From an uncultured Clostridia bacterium (GTDB lineage: Bacteria > Bacillota > Clostridia > TANB77 > CAG-508): a stretch of DNA of 62,791 bases. The position numbers and the translations under genes are program-made. The DNA lies in assembly GCA_944388605.1 (NCBI GenBank), contig CALXJJ010000008.1, forward strand, positions 1-62,791, read 5' to 3'. The notes below the pieces were generated by a model that saw only the letters and a program-made list of their open reading frames with translations, made no database searches and had not been told where the DNA came from. Below are positions 33,801 through 41,818 of the stretch, one piece after another (the stretch's first letter is position 1; each line of letters begins with the position of its first letter).

Positions 33801-34430
33801 TCATTTTTTTGAATTTTTACATAAATTTTTTATAGAACATTTTTCACATAATGGATTTTGAGATTTACATATATTTCTACCATGCCAAATTAATATATGA
33901 TTTATGTCATAATAATATTCTTTTGAAAAAAGATTTAAAATATCTTTTTCTATTTTTATAGGATCTTTTTCTTTTGAAAAACCAATTCTATTAGATATTC
34001 TTTTTGCATGTGTATCTATTGCAACACCTTGTGGATTATGAAAAGCTTCTAACATAACAACATTTGCAGTTTTTCTTCCAACTCCTGGTAATGTTATTAA
34101 CTCTTCCATAGTATGGGGAACTTCTCCATTAAATTTATCTAGTAAAATTATGCTTGTAGCTTTTATATTTTTAGCTTTGTTTTTATAAAATCCACATGGA
34201 TGTATTAGATCTTCTATATCCGTTAATTCAGCGCTTGCAAAATCTTTTGGAGTATCAAATTTAGAAAAAAGGATAGGAGTTGTTTTATTAACTCTTTCAT
34301 CTGTGCATTGGGCAGAAAGAATAACAGCAATTAACAGTTCAAAAGGAGTATTAAAATCTAAACTACATTTTGCATCAGGGTATGTATTTTTTAAAATATC
34401 TAATATTTCTATTGCTTTTTGTTTTGTCAT
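33801..34430 (-). CDS. nth: Endonuclease III
   Basis: Base-excision repair glycosylase/AP lyase for oxidised pyrimidines. 209 aa: FNTPFELLIAVILSAQCTDERVN near the N-terminus, helix-hairpin-helix LPGVGRKTANVVM with the catalytic Lys, VAIDTHAKRISNR with the catalytic Asp, and the C-terminal 4Fe-4S motif C-x6-C-x2-C-x5-C (CKSQNPLCEKCSIKNLC). The site for ATG 34430 is AAAGGAATG. Probably co-transcribed with the Cys-rich small gene downstream. Confidence 0.97.
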   Translation of the reverse strand: MTKQKAIEILDILKNTYPDAKCSLDFNTPFELLIAVILSAQCTDERVNKTTPILFSKFDTPKDFASAELTDIEDLIHPCGFYKNKAKNIKATSIILLDKFNGEVPHTMEELITLPGVGRKTANVVMLEAFHNPQGVAIDTHAKRISNRIGFSKEKDPIKIEKDILNLFSKEYYYDINHILIWHGRNICKSQNPLCEKCSIKNLCKNSKK

Positions 34431-34525
34431 ATTTTATCACATTCCTTTCTAAGTATTTAAAATATTATATAATATACACAAAAAAATATCAAATTAATAT
34501 AATATATAAAGGGAGGTAATATATT

Positions 34526-34678
34526 ATGTTTAGAGCTTTAAAAAAAACATGTGGTATTTGCTTGATGGGAATAGGGTTAGGAATATTACTTGTATTGTTA
34601 CTTCCAATTACAGGTTGGCTTATTTTGATAGGGCTTTCAATATTAGCTATAGGTTGTACATGGTTATTATGTAAATAA
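34526..34678 (+). CDS. Small membrane protein upstream of spoVM (50 aa)
   Basis: ATG 34526 is preceded by GGGAGGTAA. Sequence: basic start with two Cys (FRALKKTCGICLMG), then a Gly-rich hydrophobic segment of about 33 residues (GIGLGILLVLLLPITGWLIL and on) broken by a Pro-Ile-Thr-Gly turn, ending CTWLLCK. It could span the membrane once or as a hairpin. Lies 19 bp before spoVM and so probably in the same sporulation transcript. Not recognised as a named family. Confidence 0.7.
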   Translation: MFRALKKTCGICLMGIGLGILLVLLLPITGWLILIGLSILAIGCTWLLCK

Positions 34679-34697
34679 AAAGATAGGGGGAAAAGAT

Positions 34698-34769
34698 ATG
34701 ACGATTGTAGTAAAAAAAGTTCCAAAATGTTTAAGAGGTATAGTTAAATTTATATTTGGAATAAAATAA
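34698..34769 (+). CDS. spoVM: Stage V sporulation protein M (SpoVM), 23 aa
   Basis: SpoVM is a tiny amphipathic helix that settles on the convex forespore membrane and anchors SpoIVA there. ATG 34698 follows a purine-rich site (AGGGGGAAAAG). Product MTIVVKKVPKCLRGIVKFIFGIK: the start, the Lys-x-Pro-Lys turn at about 7-10, the following amphipathic helix and the Gly near the end all match SpoVM (26 aa in Bacillus). Size and spacing fit. Downstream is a hairpin pair. SipL, another SpoIVA partner, is at 4161. Confidence 0.8.
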   Translation: MTIVVKKVPKCLRGIVKFIFGIK

Positions 34770-34782
34770 TACATATGAAAAA

Positions 34783-34837
34783 AAGCGGATATGAGAATAT
34801 CCGCTTAAATATGCTTAGCGCTAAACATATTTTTTTA
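34783..34837. terminator. Back-to-back terminators between spoVM and rpmB
   Basis: Hairpin 1: AAGCGGATAT / ATATCCGCTT (34783-34792, 34797-34806), loop GAGA, with seven T on the minus-strand side: terminator of rpmB. Hairpin 2: AAATATG / CATATTT (34807-34813, 34826-34832) with an inner TAGCGCTA, and T run on the plus side: terminator of spoVM. Confidence 0.85.
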
Positions 34838-34875
34838 ATTATATGAAAACAAAATTCATATAATAAGAATAATTA

Positions 34876-35073
34876 TCATGCTCTTTTAACTTTTCCAGAA
34901 CGTAAACATTTGGCACATACAGAAATTCTTTTTACTGTACCATCAACATTTGCTTTAACTGTTCTAATATTTGGTTTAAATGTTCTTGTACTTCTTCTAC
35001 TTACATGCGAACGAGCAATACTTATTTTATTTCCATAAGATAATTTTTTTTCACATATTTCACATTTTGCCAT
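34876..35073 (-). CDS. rpmB: 50S ribosomal protein L28 (bL28)
   Basis: 65-aa large-subunit protein: MAKCEICEKKLSYGNKISIARSH-type opening, RRSTRTFKPNIRTVKA in the middle, and CAKCLRSGKVKRA at the end, so two Cys pairs (zinc-type) are kept. Start at ATG 35073, 7 nt after AGGAGG; a GTG at 35082 lies closer to that site and is unlikely. Monocistronic. Confidence 0.96.
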   Translation of the reverse strand: MAKCEICEKKLSYGNKISIARSHVSRRSTRTFKPNIRTVKANVDGTVKRISVCAKCLRSGKVKRA

Positions 35074-35114
35074 AAATAACACCTCCTATTGTAAAAATGA
35101 ATAGACTAATAAAT

Positions 35115-35143
35115 AGTTTATCATAAAAATACTAAAATTTCAA
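35115..35143 (-). promoter_or_regulatory. Promoter of rpmB
   Basis: Minus strand TTGAAA (35143-35138), 17 bp, extended -10 TGA-TAAACT (35120-35115). Confidence 0.65.
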
Positions 35144-35187
35144 GTAATAAACGTAAAAAAATCAGCATAAAGTGAGAATATATAAAC

Positions 35188-35217
35188 CCCCAGTTACTAA
35201 AATAATAGAAACTGGGG
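35188..35217 (-). terminator. Hairpin after the 87-aa gene
   Basis: CCCCAGTT / AACTGGGG (35188-35195, 35210-35217), loop of 14 nt; weak T tract (GTTTATAT) on the minus side. Confidence 0.5.
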
Positions 35218-35223
35218 AATTGT

Positions 35224-35487
35224 TTACAGTTCAGAAAATAGGAAATTTATTAGGTTATCAGCGCTAAAAAATTCAAACGAGCTAGATATAGTTACTGGAA
35301 ATTGCTCGCTTGAAATAGAGCCTTTAAATGGTATTATTAGAGCACCATAATTGATAGCCAAAAACATTAAAGAAAAAGTTAAATAAATGACCTCATTCAA
35401 TAGTTCAGGGTTATTAGTAACAACATTAATCTCTAACAACGTTGCAGTTCGTGGATTAGTTAAAACATGAATAAGAGAAGAATCCAT
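35224..35487 (-). CDS. Unknown protein (87 aa)
   Basis: Not recognised. ATG at 35487 follows AAAGGAG by 9 nt, and a consensus promoter lies upstream, so it is very likely a real gene. The product (SSLIHVLTNPRTATLLEINVVTNNPELL, then a hydrophobic stretch LTFSLMFLAINYGALIIPF and an acidic Ser/Phe-rich tail) has one possible membrane-associated helix. Single-gene unit divergent from the pheST T-box. Confidence 0.65.
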   Translation of the reverse strand: MDSSLIHVLTNPRTATLLEINVVTNNPELLNEVIYLTFSLMFLAINYGALIIPFKGSISSEQFPVTISSSFEFFSADNLINFLFSEL

Positions 35488-35561
35488 TAGTAATACTCCT
35501 TTCTAATTGAATCCATAACAAGGTTTCTATTTCAGAACTGTATCAAAAATATAATATAAAT

Positions 35562-35590
35562 ATTATACATTTATATTAAGTTTTTGTCAA
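35562..35590 (-). promoter_or_regulatory. Consensus promoter of the 87-aa gene
   Basis: Minus strand TTGACA (35590-35585), 17 bp, TATAAT (35567-35562). Confidence 0.8.
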
Positions 35591-35633
35591 TATGAAAATA
35601 GTACTCATATTGTATAAAAAATCATAAAAGTAC

Positions 35634-35662
35634 TTGAAAAAATATTTGGATTGTGGTAATAT
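35634..35662 (+). promoter_or_regulatory. Promoter of the pheST T-box transcript
   Basis: TTGAAA (35634-35639), 17 bp, TGG-TAATAT (35657-35662). Confidence 0.7.
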
Positions 35663-35669
35663 ATATGTG

Positions 35670-35932
35670 TTTTGAAAAAATAATAATCCTATGAAAAAGC
35701 TAAGTAGATAAAAAATATTATTATCAGAGAAAGAAGTATTTGCTGTAAGCTTCTTAATAAAATTTATCGAAATTCACTTTTGAGGACTTTATTTGAATTT
35801 ATAGTTAAGTAGAATAAAGCGGTTGCTACGTTATAGCATAATGAGGTCAGCCTTTGCTGATAAAGTTGGGTGGTAACACGGTTTTTATAGTCGTCCTAAT
35901 GTATAATATAATATATACATTAGGATATTTTT
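35670..35932 (+). ncRNA. T-box riboswitch, phenylalanine specifier (UUC)
   Basis: Contains the T-box core GGGTGGTAACACGG (about 35868-35882) and the downstream terminator TCCTAATGTATA / TATACATTAGGA (35894-35905, 35914-35925) with T tract. Stem I shows AGAGAAAG and, on its 3' side, GAAATTCAC in which TTC (35773-35775) is the likely specifier codon. Uncharged tRNA-Phe would favour antitermination. Its target is pheST, but a repeat of about 330 bp lies between. Confidence 0.88.
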
Positions 35933-36264
35933 GTTGAATAGGAAAAACTAGATTTTTTCTATTCAACAAAAATACAACATTGCACAGAAAAATTGCTATG
36001 CAATTTTTCGCGTCGACAAATCTTTACACTTCTTCGAGAACTTAAATATATATAGTTAAGTTAAAAAAGTAGAGAAAAGTTCTCGCGAAGCGAGATTTGT
36101 CGTACAATAGGAAAGTTATCCTTTCCTATTGTATAAAAGTCGCTACGATCTAACGGTTGCACACAATTTTGACTTCGTAAAATTGGCTTAGGAACAAATT
36201 TACTAAAAAGCTAACGAGGAAAGATAAAATTAGATTTCTCTTTGATTTTTTAATAGATTTGTTC
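35931..36264 (+). repeat. Dispersed repeat, full copy with an extra hairpin, inside the pheST leader
   Basis: Module A TTGTTGAATAGG / TATTCAACAA (35931-35969) starts in the T tract of the T-box terminator. Then comes TTGCACAGAAAAATTGC, an extra imperfect inverted repeat (CGACAAATCT 36014-36023 with AGATTTGTCG 36093-36102; GAGAACTT 36036-36043 with AAGTTCTC 36077-36084), module B (36103-36133) and module C to GATTTGTTC at 36264. No coding frame. It separates the T-box from pheS. Confidence 0.85.
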
Positions 36265-36286
36265 TGCACTAAATTTGTATGCAATA

Positions 36287-36328
36287 GGTTTATAGGTAAA
36301 TCCTTTATCAAAAACCTAAATATATTAT
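36287..36328 (+). repeat. Leader motif copy 1 (before pheS)
   Basis: GGTTTATAGGTAAATCC ... AAAAACCTAAATATATT, about 42 bp. A near copy lies before pheT at 37373-37413. Each places an AGGTT/AACCT-type hairpin shortly before the ribosome binding site. Confidence 0.55.
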
Positions 36329-36348
36329 ACAAGGAATGATTAATTTTT

Positions 36349-37368
36349 ATGAAAGAGAAAATATTAAACTTAAAAGAACAAGCAATAAAAGAAATAAGAC
36401 AAAGTAATAGCGAAAAAGATTTAAATGACATAAGAGTGAAATATTTAGGAAAAAAAGGAGAATTAACTTTAATATTAAAAGGAATGGGTACTCTTTTACC
36501 AGAAGAAAGACCTGCAGTAGGTAGTTTGGTTAATGAAGTGCGCGAGAAAATTGAAACTGAATTGAAATTAAAAACTAATGATTTTAAAGAACAAGAATTA
36601 CAAAATAAATTAAAAAATGAAAATATTGATATAACATTACCAAGCAAGAGAACTAAATTAGGTTCAATACATCCTATAACACAAATTATTGAAGATGTTA
36701 AAGAAATATTTTTAGGTATGGGATATGAAATTGCAGATGGACCAGAAATTGAACTTGCAAAATATAATTTTGATAAATTAAATACACCAGAAGATCATCC
36801 AGCAAGAGACATACAAGATACATTTTATATTACAGAAGATATACTTTTAAGATCACAAACATCTCCAATTCAAGCAAGAGTGATGGAAACTAAACAACCA
36901 CCTATAAAGATAATATGTCCTGGTGCTGTATACCGCTCTGATAGCGTTGATGCAACACATTCTCCAGTATTTCATCAAGTAGAAGGTTTAGTTGTAGATA
37001 AAAATATTTCAATGGCAGATTTAAAAGGAACATTAGAAATGTTCGCAAAAAAATGTTTAGGAGAAAAAACTAAAATTCGTTTTAGACCACATCATTTTCC
37101 TTTTACAGAGCCATCAGCAGAAGCAGATGTTTCTTGTTTTGTTTGTGGAGGAAAAGGTTGTAGAGTATGTAAAGGAGAAGGTTGGATAGAATTGTTAGGA
37201 TGTGGTATGGTTCATCCCAAAGTATTAATTAATTGTGGAATAGATCCAAATGAATATACTGGATTTGCTTTTGGTTTTGGAGTTGAAAGAATTGCAATGG
37301 CTAAATTCGGAATTGATGATTTACGTTTGTTATATGAGAATGATATAAGATTTTTAAAGCAATTTTAA
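36349..37368 (+). CDS. pheS: Phenylalanyl-tRNA synthetase alpha subunit
   Basis: Catalytic subunit of the alpha2-beta2 enzyme that charges tRNA-Phe. 339 aa: N-terminal coiled coil (1-90), then class II core with [46 protein letters not shown] (motif 2 region), [18 protein letters not shown] and the motif 3 [13 protein letters not shown]. The site AAGGAATG precedes ATG 36349 at 13 nt. It lies about 420 bp downstream of the T-box because of an inserted repeat. Confidence 0.97.
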   Translation: MKEKILNLKEQAIKEIRQSNSEKDLNDIRVKYLGKKGELTLILKGMGTLLPEERPAVGSLVNEVREKIETELKLKTNDFKEQELQNKLKNENIDITLPSKRTKLGSIHPITQIIEDVKEIFLGMGYEIADGPEIELAKYNFDKLNTPEDHPARDIQDTFYITEDILLRSQTSPIQARVMETKQPPIKIICPGAVYRSDSVDATHSPVFHQVEGLVVDKNISMADLKGTLEMFAKKCLGEKTKIRFRPHHFPFTEPSAEADVSCFVCGGKGCRVCKGEGWIELLGCGMVHPKVLINCGIDPNEYTGFAFGFGVERIAMAKFGIDDLRLLYENDIRFLKQF

Positions 37369-37372
37369 ATAG

Positions 37373-37413
37373 TGGTTTATAGGTATAACCATTAAAAAAC
37401 CTAAATATATTTA
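37373..37413 (+). repeat. Leader motif copy 2 (before pheT)
   Basis: TGGTTTATAGGTATAACC then AAAAAACCTAAATATATT; matches 36287-36328 in all but a few positions and lies at the same place relative to the start codon. GGTT/AACC pairing gives a small hairpin. Confidence 0.55.
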
Positions 37414-37430
37414 TTAAGGAAGGAAAAATA

Positions 37431-39851
37431 ATGAAAGCAAGTATAGAATGGTTAGAAGAATATAGTGATATTGATGTAAATTCTGCTGAACTGGGAGATA
37501 TTCTTACAATGACAGGTTCAAAAGTAGAAACAATAAATGAAACAGGAGAAAATATAAAAAATGTAGTTGTAGGGAAAATATGTTTTATCGAAAAACATCC
37601 AGATGCTGATAAATTAGTTATAACACAAGTAGATGTAGGAAATGAAAAAATTCAAATAGTAACAGGTGCTAGAAATATAAATGTTGGAGATGTAGTACCT
37701 GTTGCAAAAGAAGGTGCTATTCTTCCAGATGGAAAAATAATAAAAAAAGGGAAATTAAGAGGAGTAGATTCTTGTGGTATGATGTGTTCTATTGGAGAAT
37801 TAGGATTAACAAAAGCTGATTTTCCAGAACAAATTGAAGATGGCATAATGATATTAGGAGAAAAATATGAGAAAGATTTAGGAAAAAATATTGTAGATGT
37901 ATTAGATATAAGAGAAAGTATTATAGATTTTGAAATTACACCTAATAGACAGGATTGTTTTTCAATAGAAGGGATTGGAAGAGAAGTAGCAGTTTCTTTA
38001 AATAAAGAATTTAAGAATCCTAGAAAGAATCTAAATAATATTAATATAAAAAAAGTTGAACAAATAGAAGGATTAAGCGCAAAAATTAAAGATCCAGATT
38101 TATGTTATAGATATATAGCAAGAGTAGTTAAAAATGTAAAAATAGGAGAATCACCAGATTGGATGAAAAAAAGATTAAAAGCTTGTGGTATAAGGAGCAT
38201 AAATAATATAGTGGATATAACAAATTATGTTATGTTAGAATTAGGTCAACCTATGCACGCATTTGATATAAATTCAATTAAATCTAAAGAAATTATTGTA
38301 AGAAGAGCAAAATTAGGAGAAGAGATAACAACTTTAGATGGTATAAAAAGAAAACTAGATGAAGATATGTTAGTTATAGCTGATTCACAAAAGCCTATTG
38401 CTATAGCAGGAGTTATGGGAGGAGAAAATTCTGAAATAGAAGATAATACAAAAACAGTTGTATTTGAATCTGCAGTTTTTTATGGTGGAAGTATAAGAAA
38501 AACTTCAAGAAAATTAGCATTAAGAACTGAGGCATCTACAAGATATGAAAAGGGATTATCTCAAGAGAATGCATTAAGAGCTGTAAACAGAGCAGTAGAA
38601 CTTGTTAAATTATTACAAATTGGTGAAGAAGTTGAAGAAATAATAGATGAATATCCTACTAAACAAGAAACAGCTAAAATTGAACTTAATTCTGAAAAAA
38701 TCAATAAGCTTTTAGGATTAAATGTGCCAAAACAAGAAATGATGAGTATACTAAAAAAATTAGAAATGACTATAGTAGAAGAAAACGGAAAAACTTATAT
38801 AATTCCACCTTTCTTTAGGCAAGATATAGAACAACTAGCTGATTTGGCTGAAGAAATTTTAAGATTTTACGGATATGATAAATTAGAGTCAACTTTAGTT
38901 AAGGCTAATACTACAATAGGTTTAAAAAATAAAGAACAGAAAATAGAAGATAAAATAAGAAGTGTAATGATAAATAACGGACTATCAGAAATTTATACAT
39001 TTTCATTTACAAATTATAATGAGTTAAAAAAATTATGTTTGAATGATGATAATGAATTGATTTTACAAGCAATTAAAGTACAAAATCCATTAAATGAAGA
39101 TTATACAATAATGAGAACTACTACAGTACCTAGTATGTTACAAATACTTTCTAATAATTTTAATAAAAAAAATGAAGAGGTAAGATTATTTGATATTTCT
39201 AGAAAATATAAAAATGTAAATAATAAAATAGAAAAAGAAGAATTACCAGAAGAAGATATTGTTTTAACAATAGGAATGTATGGAGATAATATAGACTTTT
39301 TTAGATTAAAAGGAATAGTAGAAAATGTATTGGAAATATCTGAATTAAATAAATATGACATTATTAAAGAGAAAAACAATTCAATATATCATCCTGGAAT
39401 ATGTGCTAATTTAAAAGTTGGAAATGATATTTTTGCAACTTTTGGTGAAGTACATCCAAAAGTAATAATGAATTATGGAATAAATCAAAAAGTTTATATT
39501 GCAGAAATTAATATAAACAAAATTACAAAATATGCGAAAGTAAACAAAAAATATCAACCAATTCCTAAATTTCCTGCATTAGAAAGAGATATAGCAATAG
39601 TTGTAGATGAAAATGTGGAAGTTGGAACTATAGAAAAAATTATAGAAAAAAAATCTAATAAAATGTTAGAAGAATTAAAATTATTTGATGTATATAGAAG
39701 TGATAAATTAGGCAATAATAAAAAGAGTGTTGCATACAACTTAAAATTTAGAATAAAAGATAGAACTTTAAAAGATGAGGAAGTAAATACTGTAATGAAA
39801 AATATATTAGAACAATTGGAAAAGGAGTTAAATGCAGAATTAAGAAAATAA
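37431..39851 (+). CDS. pheT: Phenylalanyl-tRNA synthetase beta subunit
   Basis: Structural, editing and tRNA-binding subunit. 806 aa: OB-fold tRNA-binding domain (about 40-150: VVGKICFIEKHPDADKLVITQVDVG), B3/B4 editing domain (about 210-380), B5 domain (about 405-475), the catalytic-like core and the C-terminal FDX-ACB domain (about 710-806: KFPALERDIAIVVDENVEVG). AAGGAAGGA precedes ATG 37431. In operon with pheS. Confidence 0.97.
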   Translation: MKASIEWLEEYSDIDVNSAELGDILTMTGSKVETINETGENIKNVVVGKICFIEKHPDADKLVITQVDVGNEKIQIVTGARNINVGDVVPVAKEGAILPDGKIIKKGKLRGVDSCGMMCSIGELGLTKADFPEQIEDGIMILGEKYEKDLGKNIVDVLDIRESIIDFEITPNRQDCFSIEGIGREVAVSLNKEFKNPRKNLNNINIKKVEQIEGLSAKIKDPDLCYRYIARVVKNVKIGESPDWMKKRLKACGIRSINNIVDITNYVMLELGQPMHAFDINSIKSKEIIVRRAKLGEEITTLDGIKRKLDEDMLVIADSQKPIAIAGVMGGENSEIEDNTKTVVFESAVFYGGSIRKTSRKLALRTEASTRYEKGLSQENALRAVNRAVELVKLLQIGEEVEEIIDEYPTKQETAKIELNSEKINKLLGLNVPKQEMMSILKKLEMTIVEENGKTYIIPPFFRQDIEQLADLAEEILRFYGYDKLESTLVKANTTIGLKNKEQKIEDKIRSVMINNGLSEIYTFSFTNYNELKKLCLNDDNELILQAIKVQNPLNEDYTIMRTTTVPSMLQILSNNFNKKNEEVRLFDISRKYKNVNNKIEKEELPEEDIVLTIGMYGDNIDFFRLKGIVENVLEISELNKYDIIKEKNNSIYHPGICANLKVGNDIFATFGEVHPKVIMNYGINQKVYIAEININKITKYAKVNKKYQPIPKFPALERDIAIVVDENVEVGTIEKIIEKKSNKMLEELKLFDVYRSDKLGNNKKSVAYNLKFRIKDRTLKDEEVNTVMKNILEQLEKELNAELRK

Positions 39852-39877
39852 ATATATAATAAAATTTAAAATAATAC

Positions 39878-39906
39878 TAGACTTTTTTAAAAATATGGAA
39901 TAAAAT
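39878..39906 (+). promoter_or_regulatory. Possible promoter of ppa
   Basis: TAGACT (39878-39883), 17 bp, TAAAAT (39901-39906). The -35 has two mismatches. Confidence 0.4.
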
Positions 39907-39973
39907 TATACAAGCTTAATAAATATCTATTACAAAAGATATTCTTTAGAAATGCAGAAAGGAATGAAAAATA

Positions 39974-40504
39974 ATGAATATATGGCATGATATAGATGAA
40001 AATAGAATAAAAAAAGACGATTTTATTGCAATTATAGAAATAACAAAAGGGTGTAAAAATAAATATGAATTAGATAAAGAAACAGGAATGTTAAAATTAG
40101 ATAGAGTTTTATATACAGCTACACATTACCCTGCAAATTATGGTTTTATACCAAAAACATATGCAGATGATGATGATCCATTAGATGTTTTAGTATTATG
40201 CCAAGAAGAGATTTTACCACTTACATTAGTTGAAGCATATCCTATTGGTGTAATAAGAATGATTGATGGAGAATCTGAAGATGAAAAGATAATTGCTGTT
40301 GCAAAGCAAGACCCATTTTTAAACGGATATAATGATATTACAGAAGTTCCAAACCATATTTCAGCAGAGATAATGCATTTCTTTGAAGTTTATAAGCAAT
40401 TAGAAGGAAAACAGACTACAGTGGAAAAAATAATGGGAAGAGCAGAAGCAGAAAAAATCATACAAAAATGTATGGATATGTATAAGCAAAAATTCAATAA
40501 ATAG
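39974..40504 (+). CDS. ppa: Inorganic pyrophosphatase, family I
   Basis: Hydrolyses pyrophosphate from biosynthesis (including tRNA charging). 176 aa: EITKGCKNKYELDKETGMLKLDRVLYTATHYPANYGFIP holds the substrate Lys/Glu/Tyr residues, and DDDDPLDVLV (near 65-75) is the Mg-binding signature. Cytoplasmic. 122 bp after pheT and 15 bp before the TPR gene, with which it may share a transcript. Confidence 0.94.
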   Translation: MNIWHDIDENRIKKDDFIAIIEITKGCKNKYELDKETGMLKLDRVLYTATHYPANYGFIPKTYADDDDPLDVLVLCQEEILPLTLVEAYPIGVIRMIDGESEDEKIIAVAKQDPFLNGYNDITEVPNHISAEIMHFFEVYKQLEGKQTTVEKIMGRAEAEKIIQKCMDMYKQKFNK

Positions 40505-40519
40505 AAAGAGCGTTGTAGA

Positions 40520-41710
40520 ATGATTTTAGAAAGAATAATATTTAGTGTATTATCATTTTTACTATTTATAATAATCTTTTCTAAAATGATAAAAAGAAAT
40601 GATACTAATTATTTAATAATAATAATTTTGCAAGCATTAGGAATATTAATTAGATTTATAGAAATGATTTTTAATATAGAAATTTTATTGATAATACATG
40701 TATTGACATATATAATGTCTATTATTGTTCCAACAATAATTATAGTATTAGAAAAGAAAAAAATACTTTTCCCAGAATTGATATGTATTATGAAGTATTA
40801 TTTATATAGTAATTCCAATAAAAGTAAAAAAATATTAATTGATTTTATAGAAAAATATCCTAACAGTAGTAAAATACATAAAAAATTAGCTAAAATATAT
40901 GAAAATGAAGAAAAATATGAATTGATGGCAAATGAATATCACAGAGTTATTGAAATAAATTCAGAAGATTATAGTTCATATTACTATATGGCATTAGCAT
41001 TGAAAAAAATAGATAAACAATCTGAAGCTATAAATACATTGAATGTTCTATTAATAAAAAAACCTGAATTTTTTGAAGCGAGTGATTTACTAGGCACTAT
41101 TTATTATGAACAAGAGAGATATAAAGAAGCTGTGAATGTTTATCTAGAATCTATGAAATATAATCCTATGAAATATGAAATATATTATAATTTAGGACTA
41201 AATTATTCAATGCTAAATGATTTTAAATTAGCTAATGAATATTATTCAAAAGCAGCAGAAATCAACTCAATACTTTATAAAGCTAAATATAGTTTAGGAC
41301 AAATAGCCTTAATATCTGGAGATTTGGATGAAGCTGAAATATACTTTATGCAAAGTTTAAAAGGAAAAGAAGTAGAGATTGGTTCATATTATTATTTAGC
41401 ACAAATAGCTATGCTAAAGGGAGAAGAAGATAAAGCAATAAATTATATAAATATAGCAATAGAGTTAAATCCTAAATTATATGATAAAATACAGCTAGAT
41501 CCAATTTTTATTAAAATAAGAAATAGAATTAATAAAAATAGAGAACAAGAAGTTGTAACTGAAAATAGAAACAAGTTAAATAAAAAAGAATTGAAAGCAA
41601 TAAAACATTTGGCGAAAACTTATGAATTAGTAGGAAAATTAAATAATGATGATATTAAAATGATGAAAAATATGAAACAAAAAGAAATAGATAATTCTAA
41701 GCAAAGGTGA
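40520..41710 (+). CDS. Membrane protein with tetratricopeptide repeats
   Basis: 396 aa. N-terminus has three hydrophobic segments (about residues 3-22, 29-48 and 52-76), followed by TPR units from about 100 to 345 (for example AEYHRVIEINSEDYSSYYYMALAL-type helices, YNLGLNYSMLNDFKLANEYY, and YYLAQIAMLKGEEDKAINYI). C-terminal basic tail of about 55 residues. The TPR face is probably cytoplasmic and a protein-binding scaffold; no partner is known. Sits between ppa and dpaA. Confidence 0.85.
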   Translation: MILERIIFSVLSFLLFIIIFSKMIKRNDTNYLIIIILQALGILIRFIEMIFNIEILLIIHVLTYIMSIIVPTIIIVLEKKKILFPELICIMKYYLYSNSNKSKKILIDFIEKYPNSSKIHKKLAKIYENEEKYELMANEYHRVIEINSEDYSSYYYMALALKKIDKQSEAINTLNVLLIKKPEFFEASDLLGTIYYEQERYKEAVNVYLESMKYNPMKYEIYYNLGLNYSMLNDFKLANEYYSKAAEINSILYKAKYSLGQIALISGDLDEAEIYFMQSLKGKEVEIGSYYYLAQIAMLKGEEDKAINYINIAIELNPKLYDKIQLDPIFIKIRNRINKNREQEVVTENRNKLNKKELKAIKHLAKTYELVGKLNNDDIKMMKNMKQKEIDNSKQR

Positions 41711-41763
41711 TATATTTTTTACTAAAGAATATAATATAAAAGAAACAGTTGAAAAACCAAGCG

Positions 41764-41795
41764 TCTAATTTGAATATTAATTTCAAATTAAATTG
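41764..41795 (+). promoter_or_regulatory. Inverted repeat upstream of dpaA
   Basis: AATTTGAA / TTCAAATT (about 41768-41790) with an ATTAAT centre, about 30 bp before dpaA. May be a terminator for the TPR gene without T run, or an operator. Confidence 0.35.
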
Positions 41796-41818
41796 AACGT
41801 AGAAAGGAAAGAAATAAA

